Notes under the pieces: generated by a model
Told to the model about the DNA's origin: nothing
Seen by the model: only the letters and a program-made list of their open reading frames with translations
The model's database searches: none
Program-made: the position numbers and the translations under genes
Source of the DNA: DATKWD01 sp035529695
GTDB lineage: Bacteria; Actinomycetota; Acidimicrobiia; Acidimicrobiales; Salinilacustritrichaceae
DNA length: 24,577 nt
Reading direction: 5' to 3'
NCBI GenBank assembly: GCA_035529695.1
Contig: DATKWD010000167.1
Coordinates: 1-24,577 of the forward strand
In this document: piece by piece, positions 1-6,999 of the stretch
Position numbering within the stretch: position 1 is the first letter of the stretch
Layout: each line of letters starts with the position of its first letter

Positions 1-126
1 CTCGAGCGGGCCGGGATCCCGTCGGGGGGCGCCGCCGTCGGCCGGCTGGTCGTCCTGACGACGGTGGCACTGGCGCTCGCGACCTGGCGGCTCGGGTCGC
101 TGCGACTGACCGGGAGCCGCGACTGA
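1..126 (+). CDS. C-terminal fragment of a membrane protein (partial)
   Basis: The first 41 codons of the window are open in frame 1 and end at TGA 124-126. The peptide has a hydrophobic stretch (about residues 12-30, rich in V, L, A and T) followed by a basic tail, as at the last transmembrane helix of an integral membrane protein. Too little is present to name a family. The gene ends 8 nt before the convergent stop of the PilZ gene. Confidence 0.5.
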   Translation, partial: LERAGIPSGGAAVGRLVVLTTVALALATWRLGSLRLTGSRD

Positions 127-133
127 CCGGTGG

Positions 134-826
134 TCAGAGGACCGCAGGGTTCTGCGTCAGGTTCCAGATGACGAGCGCGAGGATCTTGTCGCGGATCTGG
201 TCGCTCACGTCGACGAACTCGAGCCCGTACTGACGCAGCACCGCGCCACCCGGACTCCGTCCGTAGAGGCTCCGCGTCCGGATCACGACCGACGACTCGA
301 AGCGGTGCGCCTCGCCGGGCCCCGGCAACACCACACTCACCACGAGTGCGGCGCCGACCTCGTGATCGCCCTGGGTGATGAGGCCGAGCCCGCCGGCGGA
401 GAGGTCGATCACCTTGGCGCGTTGCGCCTGCGCCTCGGGATCACCCGGCATCTGGTACTCGGCATCGAGGACCAACGCGAGTCGGACATCGGATCGGTGC
501 CGACGGCGATCGATGGTCACCGGGCGGGCGAGCGCATAGGGCGACTCGTCGTCGGCACGAACCTCGGCGACCACCGTGTCGAACAGGTAGACCGCATCGC
601 CCGGGCGGTCGAAGCGCACCGAGACGAGCTGGCCGACCGAGAGGGTGAGCATGCCGTCACGACGGATCGGTATGTCGATCCAGAGCAGCTGGCCGGTGTC
701 GGAGGTGATCGTCGCCGAGTAGCCACCCAGCGCGTCGCTCAGGTCGGACACGCGGATCGACGACCCCACGGTCAGTTGCGACAGTCGGTCGCCCGGGCCG
801 GTCGCCTCGTCGTGATGTTGGGTCAT
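134..826 (-). CDS. PilZ-domain c-di-GMP-binding protein (YcgR-like architecture)
   Basis: This 230-residue soluble protein has two parts. Residues 15-90 form a beta-rich region resembling the N-terminal domain of YcgR/flagellar-brake proteins. Residues about 105-215 form a PilZ domain. The two c-di-GMP-binding motifs of PilZ are visible: the arginine-rich RRRHR at residues 107-111 and DLSAGG at residues 141-146, matching the D/N-x-S-x-x-G consensus. By family knowledge it senses c-di-GMP and passes the signal by protein contact, often to motility, envelope or polysaccharide machinery. No flagellar or pilus genes lie nearby, so the target is unknown. The ATG at 826 is preceded by GAGGGG about 5 nt upstream, a good ribosome-binding site. 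It is divergent from gpmA and convergent with the fragment at the window start. Confidence 0.85.
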   Translation of the reverse strand: MTQHHDEATGPGDRLSQLTVGSSIRVSDLSDALGGYSATITSDTGQLLWIDIPIRRDGMLTLSVGQLVSVRFDRPGDAVYLFDTVVAEVRADDESPYALARPVTIDRRRHRSDVRLALVLDAEYQMPGDPEAQAQRAKVIDLSAGGLGLITQGDHEVGAALVVSVVLPGPGEAHRFESSVVIRTRSLYGRSPGGAVLRQYGLEFVDVSDQIRDKILALVIWNLTQNPAVL

Positions 827-903
827 CGGGTCCCCTCGGTCCGCCTCGTCGGCTCAGTTTCCCACGCGGGGCACGAGGTCGCGGCGACGGGCCGCCTCAC
901 AAC

Positions 904-909
904 TACGGT
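904..909 (+). promoter_or_regulatory. TANNNT -10 box of gpmA
   Basis: TACGGT lies 8 nt before the gpmA ATG. A start site about 7 nt downstream would fall around 916, leaving almost no 5' leader. No clear -35 box and no strong Shine-Dalgarno sequence is seen. Confidence 0.45.
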
Positions 910-917
910 TTCTCGGC

Positions 918-1676
918 ATGTCACGCCTGGTGCTGCTCCGTCACGGACAGAGCGAGTGGAACGCCGCCAACCTCTTCACGGGGTGGTGGGACGCCGATCT
1001 GACCGCGCTCGGCGCAACCGAAGCCGTACGCGGTGGGGCCCTGCTCGCCGAACGGCAGATTCTGCCCGACATCGTCCACACGAGCGTCCAGACCCGGGCC
1101 ATCCGCACCGCCGATCTCGCGCTGCACGCTGCCGGTCGGAGCTGGATCCCCGTCCGCCGCCACTGGCGACTGAACGAGCGGCACTACGGCGACCTCACCG
1201 GGCGGAACAAGGCCGAGACCCTCGAGAAGTACGGCGAAGACCAGGTGCACGTCTGGCGGCGCAGCTACGACGTGCCACCCCCGCCGATCGAACCCGACAA
1301 CGCATTCAACCCGACGAACGACCCCCGCTACGCCGACCTGCCGCCGGAAGTCCGGCCCGCCAGCGAGTGCCTCGCGGACGTGGTCGACCGGATGCTCCCC
1401 TACTGGCACGACGCGATCGTGCCTGACCTGGTCGCGGGCAAGGTGGTGTTGGTCGCAGCACACGGCAACAGCCTGCGGGCACTCGTCAAACACCTCGACG
1501 GCATCAGCGACGACGCGATCTCGGACCTGAACATCCCGACCGGCCAGCCGCTGGTGTACGACCTCGGCGACGACTTCCGGCCGGCCGAGGACCTCCCGAT
1601 CGAGCATCGCTACCTCGCCGATGCGGACGAGATCGCCGAGGCGGCCGAAGCCGTCAAGAACCAGGCCAAGGCCTGA
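918..1676 (+). CDS. gpmA: 2,3-bisphosphoglycerate-dependent phosphoglycerate mutase
   Basis: This 252-residue cytosolic enzyme interconverts 3- and 2-phosphoglycerate in glycolysis and gluconeogenesis. The signature LLRHGQSEWN at residues 6-15 carries the phosphoacceptor His9. Arg60, Glu87 (in NERHYGDLTG) and the second catalytic histidine His182 (in AHGNS, 181-185) complete the active site. The length fits the dPGM family (about 230-250 residues). The C-terminus ends in an Ala/Glu-rich helix. The chosen ATG gives the canonical N-terminus and has a -10-like box 8 nt upstream, suggesting a nearly leaderless transcript. It is transcribed alone and ends at a strong hairpin before the convergent PII gene. 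Confidence in the assignment is high because all active-site blocks are intact. Confidence 0.96.
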   Translation: MSRLVLLRHGQSEWNAANLFTGWWDADLTALGATEAVRGGALLAERQILPDIVHTSVQTRAIRTADLALHAAGRSWIPVRRHWRLNERHYGDLTGRNKAETLEKYGEDQVHVWRRSYDVPPPPIEPDNAFNPTNDPRYADLPPEVRPASECLADVVDRMLPYWHDAIVPDLVAGKVVLVAAHGNSLRALVKHLDGISDDAISDLNIPTGQPLVYDLGDDFRPAEDLPIEHRYLADADEIAEAAEAVKNQAKA

Positions 1677-1682
1677 GGGACG

Positions 1683-1714
1683 CGAACGTGCCGCCCCGAA
1701 GGGCGGCACGTTCG
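1683..1714. terminator. Symmetric 14-bp hairpin, likely bidirectional terminator
   Basis: A perfect 14-bp stem (1683-1696 with 1701-1714) encloses a CGAA tetraloop, just after the gpmA stop and before the convergent glnK stop. There is no T-tract beyond the TT within the arm, so it is either a U-poor terminator or a 3'-end stabiliser serving both genes. Confidence 0.75.
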
Positions 1715-1753
1715 ACCGGGGGGGGTCCGGTCTGTGGGGTGATCTGCGAGCAG

Positions 1754-2095
1754 CTAGAGGGCGTCTGCTCCCATTTCTCCGGTGCGGATGCGCACGATTC
1801 GGTCGACGTCGGCCATCCAGATCTTGCCGTCACCGATCTTGCCGGTCTGGGCCGACGCGGCGACCGCGTCGATGACCTTCTCGGCGTCCTCGGTTGCGAC
1901 GACGATCTCGAGCTTCACCTTCGGAACGAAGTCGATGGTGTACTCCGCACCTCGGTAGGTCTCGGTGTGTCCGCCCTGTCGGCCGAACCCCTTGACCTCA
2001 CTGACGGTGATGCCCTGGATGCCGATGCCCTTGAGGGCATCCTTCACCGGTTCGAGCATGTGGGGTTTGACGATTGCGGTGATGAGTTTGAGCAC
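1754..2095 (-). CDS. glnK: PII nitrogen-regulatory protein (GlnK/GlnB type)
   Basis: This 113-residue cytosolic signal protein forms trimers that bind ATP/ADP and 2-oxoglutarate and report nitrogen status. The diagnostic T-loop segment is present (TETYRGAEYTIDFVPK, residues 45-60). Tyr52 corresponds to the modified Tyr51 of E. coli GlnB; in actinobacteria this tyrosine is adenylylated. The C-terminal signature TGKIGDGKIW (84-93) and the ending DRIVRIRTGE are also intact. It follows amtB after only 9 nt, so the two are co-transcribed, and the usual role of such a partner is to block AmtB when nitrogen is plentiful. The modifying enzyme gene glnD, often third in actinobacterial amt operons, is not here: the operon ends at the hairpin at 1683-1714. 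Confidence 0.96.
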   Translation of the reverse strand: MLKLITAIVKPHMLEPVKDALKGIGIQGITVSEVKGFGRQGGHTETYRGAEYTIDFVPKVKLEIVVATEDAEKVIDAVAASAQTGKIGDGKIWMADVDRIVRIRTGEMGADAL

Positions 2096-2104
2096 GATGA
2101 TCTC

Positions 2105-3526
2105 CTAGACGTTCGTGGGGGTGGGGGTGGTCGGCCGCAGCGAAGCGCTCGGCATGCCGATGCCTGCGAGGATGTCCGGGCCGTAGCCGGGAGCGCCATG
2201 CTCCTCGACGTCGAGGCCGGCGAGCTCTTCCTCTTCAGTGACTCGCAAGCCGACGGTGTGCTTGATCGCCAGGAACAGCAGGCCGGCCGTCACGCAGACG
2301 AACACGAAGTGGACGGCCACGAAGATGACCTGCGTCTGCAACTGGTCGAAGCCCCCGCCGTAGAAGAGTCCGGCGTCCTCACGTCCGAGGAAGGCGTCGT
2401 CGTAGGTGGCGAAGAAGGCGATCGACAGCGTGCCGAACGTGCCGCAGACGCCGTGGACCGAGATGGCGCCCACAGGATCGTCGATGCCGCGCTTGTCGAA
2501 GAAGTCGATCGAGAAGACCACGATCATGCCGGCGAGACCGCCGATGACGACTCCGGCCCATGTCTCGACCGCCCCGACCGGCGCCGTGATGGCCACCAAC
2601 CCGGCGAGGAGACCGTTGGCCGCCATCGTCGTGTCCGGCTTGCCGGTGCGAGCCCAGTTGAAGAACATGCACACGACCGCACCGGCACAACCGGCCAGCA
2701 GCGTCTTGACGGCGAGCGGCATCACGAGGTTGTCGGCCGCGAGCTCCGAGCCCGGGTTGAATCCGAACCAGCCGATGAACAGGATCAGCGCGCCGAGCAC
2801 CACGAACGGGACCGAATGGCCAGGGATCGCACGGGGCTTGCCGTTCTTGTCGTACTTGCCGATGCGTGGGCCGAGGACGATGGCGCCCATCATGGCGGCC
2901 CATCCGCCGGTGGCATGCACGATGGTCGAGCCCGCGAAGTCCGAGAACGGGATGTCGAGCTGAGCGAGCCAGCCGCCGCCCCAGGTCCAGCGCAGAACGG
3001 TCGGATAGATCAGCATCGTGATGACGAAGCTGTAGATGAAGTAGCTCTTGAACTTGGTCCGCTCGGCCATTGCCCCGGACACGATCGTCGCCGCCGTGGC
3101 AGCGAACGCGGCCTGGAAGAAGAAGAAGGTCGCGGGCGACAGGTTGAGGGCCTGGGTCGCGGCCGGGTCTTCGATGCCTTTGATTCCGAGCCCGAAGCCG
3201 AACCAGCCGCCCAGCAGCTCATCGCCACCGAAGGCGATGCCGTAGCCGACGGCGGCGAAGGCCAGCACGCCGGCCATGCAGTCCATGAGGTTCTTCATCA
3301 TGATGTTCGAGACGTTCTTGGCCCGGGTGAGGCCCGCCTCGACCAGCGCAAAGCCGGCCTGCATGAAGAAGACCAGGACACCGGCGATGAACACCCAGAG
3401 GTTGTCGAGGACGATCTGGGTGGCGGGTTCGGCGACCTCCTGGGCCGACGCGGGGGCAGCGGCCAGGAAGATCGCTCCTGAGATGACCGCCGCTCCGGTG
3501 AGCAGCTTGAGCAGCTTGCGTTTCAC
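2105..3526 (-). CDS. amtB: Ammonium transporter AmtB
   Basis: This 473-residue Amt/Mep/Rh transporter carries ammonium across the inner membrane. I start it at the GTG at 3526 because GGAGGA lies 3-4 nt upstream and a signal peptide then begins at once (basic KRK, hydrophobic core, likely cleavage after A-S-A at residue 28). Upstream in-frame starts have no such site. The pore residues are visible: the twin histidines His204 (in IVHATGG) and His358 (in SVHGVCG), the substrate-site Asp196 (in FSDFAGS), and the Phe-rich gate block at 134-141. About 11 transmembrane helices follow the signal peptide. The cytoplasmic tail is acidic and then Pro/Thr-rich. It heads an operon with PII, and a GlnR-like operator and a -10 box lie upstream. 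Confidence 0.95.
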   Translation of the reverse strand: MKRKLLKLLTGAAVISGAIFLAAAPASAQEVAEPATQIVLDNLWVFIAGVLVFFMQAGFALVEAGLTRAKNVSNIMMKNLMDCMAGVLAFAAVGYGIAFGGDELLGGWFGFGLGIKGIEDPAATQALNLSPATFFFFQAAFAATAATIVSGAMAERTKFKSYFIYSFVITMLIYPTVLRWTWGGGWLAQLDIPFSDFAGSTIVHATGGWAAMMGAIVLGPRIGKYDKNGKPRAIPGHSVPFVVLGALILFIGWFGFNPGSELAADNLVMPLAVKTLLAGCAGAVVCMFFNWARTGKPDTTMAANGLLAGLVAITAPVGAVETWAGVVIGGLAGMIVVFSIDFFDKRGIDDPVGAISVHGVCGTFGTLSIAFFATYDDAFLGREDAGLFYGGGFDQLQTQVIFVAVHFVFVCVTAGLLFLAIKHTVGLRVTEEEELAGLDVEEHGAPGYGPDILAGIGMPSASLRPTTPTPTNV

Positions 3527-3587
3527 AGTTCCTCCGATTGGGGTTTGGACAGGTGAGGTCAGGCCGCGCTGCCTGACGCAGGGGCCC

Positions 3588-3593
3588 AACGTA
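3588..3593 (-). promoter_or_regulatory. Predicted -10 box of the amtB-glnK operon
   Basis: On the minus strand this reads TACGTT (TANNNT). It predicts transcription from about 3581 and a leader of about 55 nt that carries the GGAGGA ribosome-binding site. The GlnR-like repeats end 10 bp upstream. Confidence 0.4.
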
Positions 3594-3603
3594 AGGAACC
3601 GTG

Positions 3604-3641
3604 GTTTCTCATCTGTTCGCGCTGCGTGACGGGTGTGCGAC
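3604..3641 (-). promoter_or_regulatory. GlnR-like operator upstream of amtB
   Basis: On the minus strand four 5-mers recur at an exact 11-bp period: GTCGC, GTCAC, CGAAC and GAAAC, each separated by 6 nt. GlnR of actinobacteria recognises GTnAC-N6-GaAAC units with this same spacing. The array covers about -23 to -60 relative to the predicted amtB start site. The match is partial (two of the four units deviate) and glnR is not in the window, so this is a prediction. Confidence 0.35.
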
Positions 3642-3707
3642 CGTTGTGTGTCGGCAATGTGAACGGGCTCGGGCCGGCTTTTCCCGACCCCGGGGATCTC
3701 AGGGACC

Positions 3708-3713
3708 TAACAT
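3708..3713 (+). promoter_or_regulatory. Leaderless -10 box of the cyclic-nucleotide-binding gene
   Basis: TAACAT ends 6 nt before the ATG at 3720, so a start site 7 nt downstream of its last T coincides with the A of the start codon. No Shine-Dalgarno sequence is seen, consistent with leaderless translation. Confidence 0.55.
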
Positions 3714-3719
3714 CAGCCC

Positions 3720-4142
3720 ATGGCCAAGCAGAGCTACGCAGATCATCTGTCCGCCGTGCCGTTGTTCGCCGCGTGCTCGAAGAAGGAGCTCCAGAAGATC
3801 GCCAAGGCGACCGACGAGATCACCCTTCCGGCAGGGCACGTCCTGATGGAGCAGGGGCAGCTCGGGCGCGAGGCGTTCGTCATCGTCGACGGGACGGCAA
3901 CCGTCAAGCGCAACGGCCGCAAGATCGCCGAGCTCGGTCCTGGTTCGGCCGTGGGCGAGCTGTCGCTGCTCGACCGCGGCGAGCGCACGGCAACCGTCGA
4001 GGCCGAGACCGAGCTCACCGTGCTCGTGATCGGGCCACGCGAGTTCGGTGCCGTGATCGACTCGGTGCCGTCGCTGACCGGCAAGTTGCTCCAGTCGATG
4101 GCGACGACGATCCGCGACCTCGACTCGAAGGTCTACGGCTGA
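3720..4142 (+). CDS. Stand-alone cyclic-nucleotide-binding (CAP-ED) domain protein
   Basis: This 140-residue protein consists of a single cyclic-nucleotide-binding domain: an N-terminal helix (DHLSAVPLFAACSKKEL), a beta-roll with conserved glycines, and a phosphate-binding cassette GELSLLDRGERTATV at residues 79-93. Within it Glu80 and Arg89 are the residues expected to hold the ribose and cyclic phosphate. There is no helix-turn-helix after the domain, so unlike CRP it should not bind DNA directly. No membrane or enzymatic domain is fused either, so it may act by binding a partner protein. It is divergent from amtB over 193 bp and converges on aqpZ with only 9 nt between stop codons. The start is fixed by the leaderless -10 box. 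Confidence 0.85.
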   Translation: MAKQSYADHLSAVPLFAACSKKELQKIAKATDEITLPAGHVLMEQGQLGREAFVIVDGTATVKRNGRKIAELGPGSAVGELSLLDRGERTATVEAETELTVLVIGPREFGAVIDSVPSLTGKLLQSMATTIRDLDSKVYG

Positions 4143-4154
4143 GCCGTCAGCTCA
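4138..4154. terminator. Small dyad spanning two convergent stop codons
   Basis: GCTGA-GCCG-TCAGC (4138-4151), alternatively TGAGC-CGTCA-GCTCA (4140-4154), overlaps the stop codons of the cyclic-nucleotide-binding gene and of aqpZ. The stem is only 5 bp with no T-tract, so it is a weak terminator candidate. Confidence 0.25.
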
Positions 4155-4880
4155 GGGATCAGCGATCTGCTCGACCAAGGGGTCCTCTTCGAAGAGGTAG
4201 CGCCACACGGCGCCGCCGGCAAGAGCTCCGAGGATCGGCGCGACCCAGAACATCCAGAGCTGCTCGATGGCCCAGCCGCCCACGAAGAGGGCCGGCCCGG
4301 TCGACCGGGCCGGATTCACCGACGTGTTCGTGACCGGGATGGCGATCAGATGGATGAGGGTCAGGCACAGGCCCACAGCGAGCGGGGCGAAGCCGACGGG
4401 CATCGTGCCCCGGGTCGCTCCGAGGATGACGAGCAGGAACATGGCGGTGAGGACGAACTCTGCGACGAAGCAGGCAAGCGCCGTGTAGAGGCCCGGGCTG
4501 TGGTCGGCGAATCCGTTGGCGGCGAATCCGCTCTCGGCCAGGTCGAAGCCAGGTTGGCCATTGGCGATGATGGCCAACACCCCGCACGCCACGATCGAGC
4601 CGGCCACCTGGACGATGATGTACGGCGCCACGTCCTTGCGCTGAGCACGCCCGGCGGCGAACAGCCCGAGCGTCACCGCTGGATTGAAGTGCCCACCCGA
4701 GATGTGCCCCAACGCGAAGATCCCGGTGAGCACGGTGAGCCCGAACGCGAACGCCACGCCGATGAATCCGATACCGAGGTTTGTCTCGGGCATGAATCCG
4801 GCGGCGAGGACTGCGGCCCCGCAACCACCGAGCACCAGCCAGAACGTGCCGAAGAACTCGGCGAGCAACTTGCGGGCCAT
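4152..4880 (-). CDS. aqpZ: Aquaporin Z, water channel
   Basis: This 242-residue, six-helix inner-membrane channel is very similar to E. coli AqpZ throughout. Both NPA boxes are present (Asn66-Pro-Ala in HFNPAVT and Asn189-Pro-Ala in SVNPARS). The selectivity filter is that of a water-specific channel: Phe46, His177 (in LIHLIAI), Thr186 and Arg192. A glycerol facilitator would have Gly/Tyr or Phe in place of the histidine and threonine. The start at 4880 is fixed by AAGGAGG about 4 nt upstream and by the conserved N-terminus (residues 1-14); the frame is open further upstream but has no homology there. It lies alone between a cyclic-nucleotide-binding protein and the divergent glutamate decarboxylase cluster. 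Expression under osmotic change would fit the family but no operator is seen. Confidence 0.96.
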   Translation of the reverse strand: MARKLLAEFFGTFWLVLGGCGAAVLAAGFMPETNLGIGFIGVAFAFGLTVLTGIFALGHISGGHFNPAVTLGLFAAGRAQRKDVAPYIIVQVAGSIVACGVLAIIANGQPGFDLAESGFAANGFADHSPGLYTALACFVAEFVLTAMFLLVILGATRGTMPVGFAPLAVGLCLTLIHLIAIPVTNTSVNPARSTGPALFVGGWAIEQLWMFWVAPILGALAGGAVWRYLFEEDPLVEQIADP

Positions 4881-5071
4881 GTGGCCTCCTTCGTGTGACC
4901 AACGCGACGAGCCGACCGCGAACCCCATGACTCGCGGCCCGACCACTGTGCCATAGCCCGGACTCGACGAGCTCCACGAGGCCGGCCACCCGACCCCACC
5001 GATCGCGCACGATCTGGGCCATTTCGGCGGAATCGTCCGATGTGGGCGAGGCGGGCAGCGGCACCACCGCT

Positions 5072-5077
5072 TACCAT
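5072..5077 (+). promoter_or_regulatory. Predicted -10 box of the PLDc_N/gad cluster
   Basis: TACCAT (TANNNT) predicts transcription from about 5084 and an 85-nt leader that contains two perfect hairpins. The remaining 191 bp back to the aqpZ start (4881-5071) shows no other clear element. Confidence 0.35.
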
Positions 5078-5089
5078 GGTCGCCTACTA

Positions 5090-5135
5090 CCTCGGGCCGC
5101 GTCCCGAGGCAGGCGGATGTCGGAATGATTCCGAC
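5090..5135 (+). promoter_or_regulatory. Two consecutive hairpins in a 5' leader
   Basis: The first hairpin is CCTCGGG/CCCGAGG (5090-5096 with 5103-5109, 6-nt loop). The second is GTCGGAA/TTCCGAC (5119-5125 with 5129-5135, TGA loop). Both stems are 7 bp and perfect. They lie 34-79 nt before the ATG at 5169 and leave the ribosome-binding site free. I do not recognise a known riboswitch class. They could stabilise the mRNA, bind a regulator, or the second could be a DNA operator. Confidence 0.4.
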
Positions 5136-5168
5136 TCGTGATCCCACATCTTCAACAAGGAGACCCAC

Positions 5169-5561
5169 ATGCTCGCCTACGACTTCCCCATCCTCGGTCT
5201 GTTCTGGACCATGCTCATCTTCTTCATCTGGGTCGCTTGGATCGTGCTGGTGATCCGAGTGTTCGTCGACATCTTCCGCTCGGACATCGGCGGGTTGTCG
5301 AAGGCCCTGTGGTCGCTCTTCGTGATCTTCCTGCCGTTCCTCGGGGTGTTGATCTACCTCATCGCCCACGGTGACTCGATGGTTCAACGCAACATCGATG
5401 ACGCTCAGCGGAGCGACGCGGCATTTCAAGCGTATGTGCGCGATGCCGCCGGGGCCGGAGGCGTCGCCAGCGAGCTGAGCAAGCTGAGTGAGCTCCGCAG
5501 CAACGGGACGCTGACCGATGCCGAGTTCGAGGCGCAAAAGGCGAAGCTGCTCGCCGGCTGA
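5169..5561 (+). CDS. Two-helix membrane protein with PLDc_N-like and SHOCT domains
   Basis: This 130-residue protein has two transmembrane helices (about 8-35 and 47-66) joined by a short basic loop, in the pattern of the PLDc_N family (the membrane anchor at the N-terminus of cardiolipin synthases), here without any phospholipase domain. After a linker, residues 101-129 form a SHOCT motif (L-S-K-L-S-E-L-R-x-x-G-T-L-T-D-A-E-F-E-A-Q-K-A-K-L-L), a short module thought to aid oligomerisation. The start has a textbook AAGGAGA 6-7 nt upstream. It is the first gene of a co-directional group with glutamate decarboxylase (58-nt gap). Actinobacteria carry many such proteins and the function is not established; a membrane or stress scaffold is a guess. 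Confidence 0.85.
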   Translation: MLAYDFPILGLFWTMLIFFIWVAWIVLVIRVFVDIFRSDIGGLSKALWSLFVIFLPFLGVLIYLIAHGDSMVQRNIDDAQRSDAAFQAYVRDAAGAGGVASELSKLSELRSNGTLTDAEFEAQKAKLLAG

Positions 5562-5619
5562 TCCTCGCCGAGCGCCGCACTCGAAGCCGACCCGCCCTTC
5601 TCACCTGGGAGTTCACGAC

Positions 5620-6990
5620 ATGGTCCACCGACACGTTTCCGACGACGAGGCCCTCGACCCCGCCTACGCGGGCCGGTTCGCGGGCGCTCCGATCCCGAAG
5701 AACCGGATGCCTGACGACGAGTCCCTGCCGGGAGCGGTGTATCGGATGATCCACGACGAGTTGCTGCTCGACGGCAGCTCCCGGTTGAACATGGCCACGT
5801 TCGTCACGACGTGGATGGAACCCGAGGCCGAGAAGTTGATGGCCGAGACGTTCGACAAGAACATGATCGACAAGGACGAGTATCCACAGACCGCCGAGAT
5901 CGAGCGGCGATGTGTGAACATCGTCGCCGAGCTCTTCAACGCACCGACCGACGGTGACGCCGTCGGCGTGTCGACGATCGGATCGAGCGAGGCGGTCATG
6001 CTCGGCGGCCTGGCGATGAAGTGGAGTTGGCGTGCCCGGCGCGAGGCGGCCGGCCAGTCGACCGATCGGCCGAACATGGTGATGGGGTCGAATGTCCAGG
6101 TCGTCTGGGAGAAGTTCTGCCGGTACTGGGATGTCGAACCGCGCTACGTCCCGGTGGCCGAGGACCGGTTCATCGTGGCGCCAGATGAAGTGATGGAGCA
6201 GGTCGACGAGAACACGATCGGCGTGATCCCGATCCTCGGCACGACCTACACGGGTGAGTTCGAGCCGATCAAGGAGATCCACGACCGGGTCGTCGCCTAC
6301 AACGCCGAGCACGGCACCGACATCCCGATCCACGTCGACGCCGCCAGTGGCGGTTTCGTCGCCCCGTTCCTCCACCCGGACCTCGAATGGGACTTCCGTC
6401 TCCCGCAGGTGAAGTCGATCAACGTCTCGGGTCACAAGTACGGGTTGACCTACCCCGGCATCGGCTTCGTGGTCTGGCGGTCCGAAGAAGACCTGCCCGC
6501 GGACCTGGTGTTCCACGTCAACTACCTCGGCGGCGACATGCCGACGTTCACGTTGAACTTCTCCCGGCCCGGCAACCAGATCGTCGGGCAGTACTACAAC
6601 TTCGTCCGCCTCGGCCGCGACGGCTACCGCCGCATCATGGAATCGCTGCGCGACACCGCGCTCCACCTGTCGTCGGGCATCGCCGCCATGGGCCCATTCG
6701 AGATCGTCAGCGACGGTTCATCGATCCCCGTGCTGGCGATCAAGGTGAAGGACCCGACGAAGTTCACGGTGTTCCACGTCTCCGAACAGCTGCGCGGCGG
6801 CGGCTGGCAGGTGCCGGCCTACACGATGCCCGACAATGCCACCGATGTCGCCGTCCTGCGCATCGTCGTGCGCGAGGGGTTCGGGATGGACCTTGCCGAC
6901 ATGCTGCTCGATGCGATCCGTGGTGCGGTCGACCACCTCGAGCAGTACCCACCCACCCACGGACCGGAAGCCGGATTCAGCCACACCTGA
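5620..6990 (+). CDS. gadB: Glutamate decarboxylase (PLP-dependent)
   Basis: This 456-residue cytosolic enzyme converts L-glutamate to GABA and CO2, consuming a proton. It is a group II PLP decarboxylase of the GadA/GadB type. The cofactor lysine is Lys273 in SGHKYG, and Asp240 in HVDAASGG contacts the pyridine nitrogen. STIGSSEA (118-125) forms the phosphate-binding region, and the N-terminal block LDGSSRLNMATFVTTWMEPE (50-69) is typical of bacterial GAD. I choose the ATG at 5620 (GGGAG 8 nt upstream); the frame is open further upstream but overlaps the preceding gene. The C-terminus ends in a His-containing tail (GPEAGFSHT), loosely like the pH-sensing tail of E. coli GadB. No gadC-type antiporter is present; two membrane proteins follow directly instead. 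Confidence 0.95.
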   Translation: MVHRHVSDDEALDPAYAGRFAGAPIPKNRMPDDESLPGAVYRMIHDELLLDGSSRLNMATFVTTWMEPEAEKLMAETFDKNMIDKDEYPQTAEIERRCVNIVAELFNAPTDGDAVGVSTIGSSEAVMLGGLAMKWSWRARREAAGQSTDRPNMVMGSNVQVVWEKFCRYWDVEPRYVPVAEDRFIVAPDEVMEQVDENTIGVIPILGTTYTGEFEPIKEIHDRVVAYNAEHGTDIPIHVDAASGGFVAPFLHPDLEWDFRLPQVKSINVSGHKYGLTYPGIGFVVWRSEEDLPADLVFHVNYLGGDMPTFTLNFSRPGNQIVGQYYNFVRLGRDGYRRIMESLRDTALHLSSGIAAMGPFEIVSDGSSIPVLAIKVKDPTKFTVFHVSEQLRGGGWQVPAYTMPDNATDVAVLRIVVREGFGMDLADMLLDAIRGAVDHLEQYPPTHGPEAGFSHT

Positions 6991-6999
6991 GCCGACCAG

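Noticed and set aside
1688..3481. A 597-codon open frame on the plus strand
   Set aside because: It is antisense to amtB and glnK, is dominated by Asp, Glu, Arg, Gly and His, has no domain pattern, and arises from GC-rich codon bias of the real genes.
4881..5537. N-terminal extension of aqpZ into an upstream open frame
   Set aside because: The conserved AqpZ start at 4880 has a perfect ribosome-binding site; the extension overlaps the divergent PLDc_N gene.
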